This document shows, one piece after another, positions 21,870 through 30,576 of a stretch of 64,000 nt of DNA. Within the stretch, counting starts at the first letter, position 1; every line of letters starts with the position of its first letter. The position numbers were made by a program, and so were the translations under genes. This stretch comes from Metaphire vulgaris. Taxonomy: Eukaryota; Annelida; Clitellata; Crassiclitellata; Megascolecidae. The stretch lies in assembly GCA_018105865.1 (NCBI GenBank), contig CM030835.1, positions 1,743,316 to 1,807,315 of the forward strand, given 5' to 3'. A model generated the notes under the pieces. That model had not been told where the DNA came from and did not search any database. It saw only the letters and a list, made by a program, of their open reading frames with translations.

Positions 21870-23177
21870 AGTCAAGTGATGATATATTGCTGCTAATACT
21901 AATAAAGCTGGTTCAATAAAGATGCCTTTTAACATGTCCATTGTACTGAGGGACAGTAATATTACACAGGACAATCCTACAAAGACAACAACTTACCAGA
22001 AAACCCAGCACTGTGTGCCGACTCTTTTGCACTGAGTATCCGTCACGTACGAATAGAATTGTCTGAAAGACAAAACACAGTGTTTGGGACAGCATAACAC
22101 AATGACAAATCATTACCATGGCGTGGACAGTGTTGCCGATATGGAATTTCTAACAACAGAAAGCCATCCCACTTACCCAAAGAACCCCACAACATCAGCT
22201 CTAGAAAAAGTTGTCCCTGCTCCTGAAAATTCTACCTGAACCCTAGCAAATAAAAACACTGATAAAACTTGAAGGACCTGATACTGAGGAAAACCAAGAC
22301 ATCCCCTTCATAAACAAGAGCAGGAATAAAACAGAAAGCATTCAGAATGCAGCTGCAGCAAAATTCACCGCAGAATTAACACTCCAGACCCACCCAACTC
22401 CTGAAAAACAAATCAGTTACTACACACACATAACCAAAGTCGACCTGATAGAAGGGGCCGAGATGACCGCCACCAGAATAAGACGACCGATGCACAGCGG
22501 ATGACTCGGTCCAACCACGAATATGTGCTTCAGAAAGAAGGAGTTCAACTCTACCAACTAAATGGACAAGAAAATATTCTCAAACAAATCTATTCCAATC
22601 TCAAATAAAGTCAAATTAACCTGGCAAGTTAAGCTTCTTTGTAACCTCCTTGGATATTATGTTTTTTGGATGCTATGATCATCTCTGAATGGCCTTAGTC
22701 AAGTCAGCAGAAAGACTATAAGCTGTTATGAATCTACTAAGTTTCAACTCTTAAAAAAGACCTTTCTTGCGAGTAAAGTACACAAGCTCCAAGAACACAG
22801 TTAAAGTGCAACCCCTGCTTGTCCCTAACATCCCAGTGTCCTTAGTTTTTCTGTTAGAGATTAGAGGAAAGTCTCCTAGCATAAATGACAGAAGAAAGAA
22901 ATGCAAAATAGCTTCCCCACCTGCCACATGATGACCAGAATCGAAACAGCCACGACTCTCATGTACGTTGAGTTCAGGTCGAGCCACCTGATGTTAGTCC
23001 AACTGCAAAAGGCAATTTGTCCAAAACAGATCATTCAAAATTCTCAAACCAAAAAATTAAACCCAGTTAAGACAGAATCCATCAACTCAAATCCATGAGA
23101 TGAACTAAATGTCTAACCTAGCGGGAGTGAACTGCATCAGTGCACGGCGTATCTTCCCAGTGGTTGAGTCAATGTCT
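19502..23177 (-). CDS. PTDSS1: Phosphatidylserine synthase 1-like, C-terminal half only
   Basis: Seven minus-strand exons join in frame: 23118-23177, 22921-23002, 22445-22557, 21997-22062, 21493-21592, 21072-21128, 19502-19660 (211 aa, stop TGA). They read [90 protein letters not shown] and a polar tail, collinear with human PTDSS1 from about residue 250 to the end. PTDSS1 is a multi-spanning ER enzyme that exchanges the choline head group of phosphatidylcholine for serine. As I recall, its essential His, Glu, Asn and Asp residues lie upstream, between about residues 170 and 230. That half was not found between 23.2 and 30.5 kb, so this is a 5'-truncated copy, or its first exons were missed or displaced. 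The first listed exon starts in mid-codon. Confidence 0.88.
20054..20105 (-). repeat. Small hairpin module beside a short (AAT) run
   Basis: Matches the module at 10983 in reverse orientation, with self-complementary ends AAGTGGTTT ... AAACCACT. Confidence 0.75.
20120..21060 (-). pseudogene. CR1-like LINE, 3' fragment, broken
   Basis: Minus-strand pieces read, in order, [17 protein letters not shown] (about 21060-21010), [18 protein letters not shown] and [15 protein letters not shown] (20826-20680), [19 protein letters not shown] and [12 protein letters not shown] (20580-20440), then [20 protein letters not shown] and [11 protein letters not shown] (20265-20170). This is the usual CR1-type order from RT thumb to C-terminus. 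At least two frameshifts and an inserted SINE break it. The catalytic RT core is absent. The fragment starts about 12 bp inside the PTDSS1 intron from the donor of exon 21072-21128. Confidence 0.85.
20781..21004 (-). mobile_element. SINE-like insertion inside the CR1 fragment
   Basis: 224 bp flanked by an exact 9-bp duplication, CATGCATTA (20772-20780 and 21005-21013), splitting the CR1 fragment. On the minus strand it ends in a TTTACTTTTACTTAC tail. A segment (ACGGAGATCAGCGCCG) recurs at about 34,718 with the same downstream GGGAAGGACTT stretch. No RNA-gene head was identified with confidence. Confidence 0.75.
21799..21867. repeat. (AT)n microsatellite
   Basis: An AT run of about 70 bp in a PTDSS1 intron. 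Confidence 0.97.
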
Positions 23178-25139
23178 CTGGAAACAAACACCGCAAAGCT
23201 TTAATATCTCTTCAGCAATGACCCACTGGGGCCGAGCCTTAGGAGGCAGTTAAGCAACCAAAGGAAAAGGGTAAAACCGAAGTTTAGCCGACCAAGAACT
23301 TGAACGAGTTCTGTTGTAACGTAAACAAAGTATAAATCCGCGCAGTGTGAAGCGGCTACACAAGTAAAGAGGCTCCAAATTCAACAATGTATAAGTCCAC
23401 CCACTCAGAAATTCAAATCCACTGCATAAGTCATACAATAAAATCTCGTATCTTGTATAATTATTGGTTCGTGGACAACCTATAAATCAGAAAATCCAGT
23501 TAAAACAATTACTTCTAATTTAAATATGTCGTCGCTTGCTTTTGCCACTGCTTCCTTTTTGTGATAAAGTGTATCAGCAATTGATAAACGACATTTCAGG
23601 TCTAGGCACAGCGCCTACCAAAAGCATGGTATAGATCACAATTGCTTCACAATGGTAAACACATTAAATAATAATATTATTTACTTACTTATTTACTTAC
23701 TTATTTATGTCTTTACTCTTCCATTACACAACACAAGCACTTAGGGCTTAACCAGGGAGGCTGTAAGCCGGGGAGGGATCAGTGCCTATTCTCGCAATGT
23801 TAATGGGATTTTGGTGGTCAATCTTAAAGCAGATTGGTCAGGCCACCTAGCGAATGGATGCTCAACTATATTCTTGTTTGCCGATGCAACCTTGGTCCAG
23901 TTAAAAACACATTTCCTGCATTATTCGGTCTTTTTGAGTACCATTCCTGTATATAATTTGCAGTCACATAAACTATTAAAACAGAGTTTACCTGACATAT
24001 AATAACTACTTAACCTAGAAGAAATCACCATCTTGCATTAATTTAAAGAAAAGTTAAATTCCTCTGTTTAGACTAAATGCAAGTATACAATGAAATAAAA
24101 TCGGCTAACAAAAGATCACCACAAAAGAATAACAACAACTATAACATATTCACAGATGCAACAGTTTGATAATTTTTCGACTCTACTTAGGTGACATAAA
24201 GTATTTGATGAATTCTTTTGTGCATGTATTGCAAACGTATGGCCTTGCTTAAGTATGAATTCTTTAATGAACTATGATATTGCCTTTTTACTGCATGCCT
24301 TGCCACACACATTTAGCAATCATATGGTTTCTCACCATTTACTGACTGACTGTAGTTGCAAAATATTCAAAACAGGTTTTCATTCATAAAACATTTCCTG
24401 GCTTCTTTCGTCGTTTTTAAAACCCCTGAGGCACATAAGGTCAGCGAGATGGTTTTATAAAGTTCACATTCTCGCTGACATGTGCATTCGGGGTGACTTT
24501 TAGGCCGTCGGCCTAAATTATCGCGCTAGAAAATGACCCTAACCCTTTCAACGGAATTTCTTTCAGTGTTTACGGACTACTTTCGGTTACGCCGCTCGTC
24601 TACACCTCTACCGGGTTTTAATTGCGCTATAAAACGTATGTGCTCTTCTTTGCTCGTGTCTGTGCCGCGTACTGATACAGTACGCCGTTCGCGCTCACGT
24701 CTACCCGCTTTACAAACACCTTACTTACGCAAGTCGAGACGCATTACGTATGCTTATTAAAAATAAAAAAAGATCGATGTATTCCTTCTGTCGCACTACC
24801 TTTCGTCTTTCGGAAATTGAAAAAAGGAAATATTTCGAGAACGTTTAAAACTATTATTACAATGAACTGCCAAACAATTCGCCATGACATTTATTGATAA
24901 ACCAGATGACCGAGAAACAAAATGTCGGCCGATCTTAAATCGATACTAGCAGTAGTAGTAGTAGTACACTTCTTTAGCGCCATACTAGCAGTAGTAGTAG
25001 TAGTACACTTCTTTAGCGCCATTGTAGTAGTACATCTGCACCAGTCGATGGTCGCTTCAGTGAATAATCGTAGTCGTGAATCATTGTCCGTGGTGAATCA
25101 AGGTTGTAATCCAAAGGTCAGTCGGTACTTCCAGATTCC
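23178..25139. other. Upstream of the PTDSS1 exons; composition change near 24.4 kb
   Basis: I searched the minus strand for the N-terminal PTDSS1 exons and found none. From about 24,410 CpG becomes much denser (for example around 24,500-24,760), as expected of an unmethylated promoter or intergenic DNA after a methylated gene body. A segment at 23,740-23,860 resembles the sequence at 25,385-25,480 in inverse orientation. A duplicated AGTAGTAGTAGTACACTTCT unit lies at about 24,952-25,018. Confidence 0.35.
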
Positions 25140-25500
25140 AGGTTAAGGCGGATATGCAGTCAGGAATAGATGTGTTTTAAGTCTAGACCTGAAGGTAGTA
25201 AGACAATCAGTTTGGCGGACCTGTACCGGCAGAGAATTCCAAAGTCTGGGTCCGGCGACAGAGAAAGCACGTTTTCCAGTAGTAGTCCTGCTATAGGGTA
25301 TGTAAAGAGTAGTAGCATCAGATGACCTCGTTGAGTGCTGGTTGTCTTGAGCAGTCAGTCTTATGCACAATGAGACTTAGACTAGCGCACCTAGCGGATG
25401 GATGCTGCTCGCAAGGTATGGTCCATTACAGGTTTTGTGCCCACCGATCTCTCCCCGGCTTACAGCCTCCCTGGCTTAACCTACCTGTATCGAAAATGTC
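25140..25500 (-). pseudogene. Non-LTR retrotransposon 3'-end remnant
   Basis: The minus strand encodes KRAFSVAGPRLWNSLPVQVR and FRSRLKTHLFLTAY, the characteristic end of many CR1/L2-like LINE polyproteins. A short GC-rich untranslated stretch follows. No RT is left. Confidence 0.7.
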
Positions 25501-26148
25501 GCCGCTGGCAGGTTAGAAAAAAGAAATAGTTGGTCGTCTACTACTACCACGCACGTTTCATCTCACTGTGAAACTATCGACTCCCTAAGACGACCTCTCC
25601 TTCGTTCGTCACCGTCCCCGACTGACCGAACGCCCGTCCGCATATTTCCATATGCTTGCATGCTAGTACACCAAGGCAAATTCGACGCTTCTAATTGGCT
25701 AATTTGATCACGTGAAACTTAGCTAGGTCGCACCTATTAATAGAACAAAACGCCAAATAGTGTATGGAATTTCTCAGCATCTCTGCAATATTAACTCGTG
25801 GCTAATAGTTTTTGAAGCAATCAAGATGTCAGTATATAAACTACTGCCGGTGTCCGGCAGGGTTATTTCTAGGATTGTGAATGGAGGGATGTCAGTAAAA
25901 TGTGGGGTCTCTGCTGAATAAGTGTGAACAAAGTCATCTCACAAAATAAAGTCTGACAGACAAAAAACCCCAAACCAAAAACCGTATCAAATCTCCAAAA
26001 ATCCTAACAAGCAAAAAAACGTTATCAAGTCTCAAAAAGTCTGACAAGCAAAAAACGTTATAAGTTCTAAAAAAAGTCTGACAAGCAAATAGGTCATCAA
26101 GCAGATAAATAAAGTTGGGGGAGTTACTTCTCGATTTGGGGGTGTTCG

Positions 26149-26342
26149 CAGTGGCGGCTCCACCGGGGGGGCCAGGGGGGGCCCGTGCCCCCCCTATTGA
26201 GAGCCTGGCACCCCCAGTGGCCCCCCCAGTTGGGACCCTATACTTAATGCTACATACATTAAACAACAAATGGTTGGCCCCCCATGATTAGAAGTTGCCC
26301 CCCAACGGCCCCCCCACTTGCCAAATCCTAGAGCCGCCACTG
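26149..26342. mobile_element. hAT-like MITE, family B
   Basis: 194 bp with ends CAGTGGCGGCTCC / GAGCCGCCACTG and exact duplication GGTGTTCG (26141-26148, 26343-26350). It is inserted in a family C remnant inside the Mutator-like element. Confidence 0.95.
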
Positions 26343-26369
26343 GGTGTTCGGAGCCTATTTAGGGTACAT

Positions 26370-26416
26370 ACAGGCTTTCACACAGGCTTACTTAGCCTCC
26401 TAAACCACTCAAAAAA

Positions 26417-26475
<59 letters not shown>
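26370..26475. repeat. Small hairpin module plus (ATT)n
   Basis: A module with CACACAGGCTTACTTAGCC and CCTAAACCACT, followed directly by (ATT)n at 26418-26475. Same arrangement as at 10983. Confidence 0.85.
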
Positions 26476-26478
<3 letters not shown>

Positions 26479-26716
26479 CCACATACCTACCATTGTTTAT
26501 ATTAGGATTTTTGTGGGGGGCTGTCGACTTTAAATTGGAGGGGGGTGAAGTGGGGGATGTTAGGGGTGTGTGAAAATATCCCTGACTTCTGGCATCCTTG
26601 ACCTCTTAAATAAATAGTCTCACTGCCCTTTTGATGTTGACTATTGCCTGGCTGATAATATACCTTCCCCATAGCTATTTTAAGAGAGGCTGAGCGCTTA
26701 AGAATAAGCAGCTACT

Positions 26717-26896
26717 CATTGGCGGCTCCACCAGGGGGGCCGTGCCCCCTATTGAGTGCCTGGTTTCCCCAGCGGCCCCCCAGTTGGGACCCTATACTTA
26801 ATGCTACATACATTAAACAACAAATGGTTGGCCCACCATGATTAGAAGTTGCCACCCCAACGGCCCCCCACTTGCCAAATCCTAGAGCCGCCACTG
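26717..26896. mobile_element. hAT-like MITE, family B
   Basis: 180 bp with ends CATTGGCGGCTCC / GAGCCGCCACTG and exact duplication CAGCTACT (26709-26716, 26897-26904). It is followed by a GGCGCTATAGAAATCCACGA segment with an ACTTTACTTACTT tail (to about 26,965) that looks like a short SINE end; a similar tail is at 37,245-37,298. Confidence 0.93.
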
Positions 26897-27192
26897 CAGC
26901 TACTGTTGTGCTGTCCCAAGGCGCTATAGAAATCCACGAGATTTTACTTTACTTTACTTACTTAAATGTACTGACGGCGGCCACGTTCGGGCCACGAACT
27001 TGGGTCCATTTAATCTTTGACACCACAGCATCTATTACATGCCATATAAGTTAAATTCGGATATAGATACAGCTGTAAAATTTGTTAGGTGATAATTATG
27101 CGGCGAATTTGTATTTTAAATTCGTTTGCAGAATGTTAACGCGAATGTCACTTTAACAAAGGAGAAGAAATTTCTGAGTTCTATTAATAGGT

Positions 27193-29216
27193 CATCATCT
27201 TCTCCTTGTTCCTTCATGAACTGAAGTTAAGGTGACAGCATGAATTTCTTTCCTCCAACCATGTCGATCCTCTGTCTTCTTGACTGCTGCTGACATTTTC
27301 ATTCCTGTCCACTCTTCCACGTCATCCGCCCATCTTCTCCCTGGTCGCCCTCTTCGTCTAGTTCCCGACATCATTCCTTGTTGGATTGCCCTCTCCAAAG
27401 TCGACCTAGTGTCGCTGTTCCGCTGTACGTGTCCGAAGTATTGCAGCTTCCTTCTTTTGCACATGTTGAGGAAACGTCTTTCCGTGCCTGACATTTTCAA
27501 AACCTCTTCATTGGTTTTCCTATCTCTCCAGCTTATGCTTTGCATGGTACGTAATGAGTACATTTCAAAAGCTTCTATTCTTCTCTGTATTTTTCTTGTC
27601 AGAGTCCAACTTTCACATCCATATGATGCTGTAGGCCTACTCCATGCAACACTCTCGATTATCCTCTTCTTTGTTCTCATGCTGATATTATTGTCTTTCC
27701 AAATGTTCTTCATTTTTCTGATGGCAACCCTTCCTTTTTCAATCTGGCCTTTATTTCTTCCTCTAGGGAGCAGTCTTCTGATATAATTGCGCCAAGATAT
27801 GTAAACTTTCCCACTTGTTCCATTACCTTCTGATCTACTCTGATGGAAACTTTGTCTCCGTTAGTTGTCATTACTTTTGATTTATTTACATATATTTGAA
27901 ACCCATATTTCGCACTCGCTTGTTCCACTCTGCTTACTAGTTCTTGAAGTTCCTGTGCGCTCGATGCCAGCAAAACCACATCGTCTGCATACCTTAGATT
28001 ATTAATGGTTAGTCCACCAACTTTGCATCCCCCTTTGAACCCTCCCAAAGCCACACGCATTATCATTTCTGCTATTATATTAAACAGACGTGGGGATATT
28101 ATACAACCTTGTCTCACGCCCTTTTTTATTTTGAACCATTCTGTGACTGTTCCCATTATTCGTATGGCACCTTTTTGGTTTTTGTACAAATTTGTCAGTA
28201 GTTGAACCAGATGTGCCGAAAAGCCCATCTCCAACATTATATACCATAATTTTTCATGAGGTACAGAGTCAAATGCTTTTGTATAGTCTATAAAGCAGAT
28301 GTACAGTGGCTGCTGGAATTCTTTTGCCTTTTCCATTATTATTCTTAAATTTGTTATGTGATCCCTTGTAACACGTCCTTTTCTGAAGCCTGCTTGCTCT
28401 ATTGCAATCTCCTCCTCCATTTTATTGTCTATCCTTTCCAGAATGACTCGTAGCAATATCTTACTAATGTGTGATATCAGGGCTATAGTTCTATAATTCG
28501 TGCATTCGTTTTTGTCTCCTTTCTTTGGTAACGGTATACATATTGATTTGAGCCAATCGCTTGGCCACTCACCCGTCTCCCAAATTCTAACGCATAATTT
28601 GTGCATAATTGTGATTGCCTCATCTTTTCCCAATTTGAGTAATTCAATTGGTATGTCATCCGCTTCCACAGCTTTCCTGTTGGCAGTTCTTGATATTGCC
28701 TTTTCTATTTCTGACTTTAAAGGAGGTGGTTCCTTTTCCCCTGTATATGCCTCTGGCATGGATGTTTCTGATTTTTCCTCCTCTGAGTTAAATAATTCCG
28801 TTCCATACTCTTCCCATCTTTTCAATATCGATGCTTTCTCTCCCAACATAATCCCTTCTTTTGATTTGATGCAACATGTTTGAGGCGCAAAGGTTTTTGT
28901 AAGCTCCTTTAGCGTTTTAAACACTCCCCTGCTATTCCCTTTTATCGATTCTTCCTCTAATTCTTCGCATACCTTGTTATAATAATTATTTTTATCCTGC
29001 CGTACGCTTTTCTGCACTTTTGCCTTTACCTCTTTATATTTTTCTTTCAACTCTGTGCTTTTAGCCCCTTTCAATTCCCTCTTCTGTTGTACTAGTTGCA
29101 ATGTTTCCTTTGTTATCCAAGCTTTGGTTTTCCTCCTCTTTTGTTTTGTAAGTGATTCCTTTGCACTTTCCTTTATTTCATCTTTGATATCTTGCCATAG
29201 TTCTTCTGGCATTTTT
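27193..29216 (-). mobile_element. RTE-like LINE, 5'-truncated, one frameshift
   Basis: Minus strand. The first frame, 29212-27710, encodes about 500 aa of reverse transcriptase: ICIPLPKKGDKNECTNYR, EQAGFRKGR, FIDYTKAFDSVPHEKLW (catalytic Asp), KKGVRQGCIISPRLFN and NNLRYADDVVLLAS (the YADD catalytic box). The C-terminal part (YGCESWTLTRKIQRR, YFGHVQRNS, GRPGRRWADDVEEW) continues in another frame, 27713-27195, so one small indel near 27,710-27,730 breaks the protein. The apurinic endonuclease domain is missing because of 5' truncation. The 8-bp TAATAGGT flanks the insertion (27185-27192 and 29217-29224), and the 3' end is GATGATG-like, as in RTE-type elements. It interrupts one arm of the Mutator-like element and is therefore younger. 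Confidence 0.92.
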
Positions 29217-29532
29217 TAATAGGTGCGACCTAGTTAAGCTTCACATGATCAAATGAGCCAATTAGAAGCGTCGAATTTGCCTTGGTGTACTAGCGTGCAA
29301 GCATTTGTAAATATGCCGCCCGTCCGTCCGTCCGTCCCTCCGTCCTTCCGTCGGCGATGTGCCTCCGGCTTTATGATCTGTTGCGGCGTCATGCTTTTTG
29401 CGGTCGTTGCCTGTAAACAAACCACGGGGGCGGCTGTCCCTGCCAACGCCGCTCCTCGGCGTGTGATGCCGTGCAGAGGCCGACCGTTGAAGGCCATGGT
29501 GACAGGTGCAATGTGCTACAAAGTAGGCCGCC

Positions 29533-29725
29533 CAGTGTTTATTCTAGGTCTTCTTAGGGGAGAATTCCCCCCCTCCCCCCACAAAGTTTGAAAATTCTCT
29601 CAAATTTTTTAGATGTTGGCTGGGGGAATGGAAATCCCCCCCCCGCAACGTGTGGAAACTCAAACCTTGTCCCCCCCAAACATTTCTAAATCCCACCAAT
29701 GTCAAGGGGGCTAGAATAAACACCG
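29533..29725. mobile_element. hAT-like MITE, family D (CAGTGTTTATTCTAG ends)
   Basis: 193 bp with inverted ends CAGTGTTTATTCTAG / CTAGAATAAACACCG and exact 8-bp duplication AGGCCGCC (29525-29532, 29726-29733). Second copy at 39321-39500. Confidence 0.9.
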
Positions 29726-29733
29726 AGGCCGCC

Positions 29734-30576
29734 CATGTCGGCGTATCGAGTAAACAGTTTCGCTGTTATTACTGTCGATACGGCAAAACACCCGAGTCGC
29801 ATGATAGGGCTGTTGAATTGAATTCAGACGATCAATTAATTCAGGCATAGACTATAGTTAAACCTTAATTAATGGAAACAGGCTTCGTATAGAATACCAT
29901 TTTTTTATATGCAATCAGTCGATGTTCACTTTTATAGAACGATTCATGGAAGCAGTTGTGAAGGTTTACAATGCAGCAATTTACACATGACCGTTTCTTT
30001 GCGCAAGTATCGTTTCAGTCTAGTTTGAATCTCAATAATAATTCTCGTAGGCCTACGATTTGTTTTATCTATACTGCCCGATAGGGCCTACGCTTAATTA
30101 TTCTCCTTAAATTCTAATTCTTCAGAATATTCGGCATATTAACAGTATGATAGTATCAAGTAACCAATGAAATCGTTGACAACTTAACATAATTGTACGC
30201 TGTACGTCGTTATTCGGTGAATTTGCGTTTATTTTGCAAACCCTAAGGCGTTTTAGCGCCAAATATAAAACTGAATTCCTTCATGCATCATAACACGTTC
30301 TATATATTGTAGGCGTCTAAATAATTTAATATTTGCGGTATTTGGTTTGCAGTCACGATTTCTTTATGCGGCGATTACATTTCTACAGTACTTAATTTGC
30401 TGAATTTGCATTTTTTTGCATTTGTATATTGCTGTATTTGTGTAAAGTTTTGTGAAAATTTATCAAGTTCTGAAAACGGTCGTTTAAACATTTTGTGGAC
30501 TACGTTGCAGTTACGGTAGGAACGGATGCCAAACTTCCAGTACACGTCACTCCGACACAGACAGGGAATCAGTTCT
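29734..30576. other. Downstream flank of the PLPP6/7-like gene
   Basis: AT-rich with no coding exon seen. It should include the 3' UTR of the minus-strand gene. A TTTATT (AATAAA on the minus strand) near 30,227 is one polyadenylation candidate. Confidence 0.35.

Larger units (their letters stand above)
25640..29316. mobile_element. Putative Mutator-like element with long TIRs, carrying nested insertions
   Basis: Arm 25640-25755 is repeated inverted at 29217-29316 plus 27172-27184, the second arm being split by the RTE insertion. The arms share GCATATTT, GCTTGCA, GCTAGTACACCAAGGCAAAT and AGGTCGCACCTATTAATAGA. The 9-bp CGCCCGTCC flanks both outer ends (25631-25639 and 29317-29325). Long TIRs with a 9-bp duplication are typical of MULEs. 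No transposase was seen, so it is a non-autonomous derivative. The right flank is a CCGT-rich repeat, so a chance match of the duplication is possible. Confidence 0.65.

Noticed and set aside
22751..22987. 78-codon minus-strand frame as its own gene
   Set aside because: Shadow of the PTDSS1 exon at 22921-23002 in another frame, running into intron.
27280..28883. Plus-strand frames of 66-168 codons
   Set aside because: Antisense of the RTE-like reverse transcriptase.
29290..29350. CGTC/CCGT short repeats as a CRISPR-like array
   Set aside because: Simple tandem tetramer without spacers; eukaryotic context.
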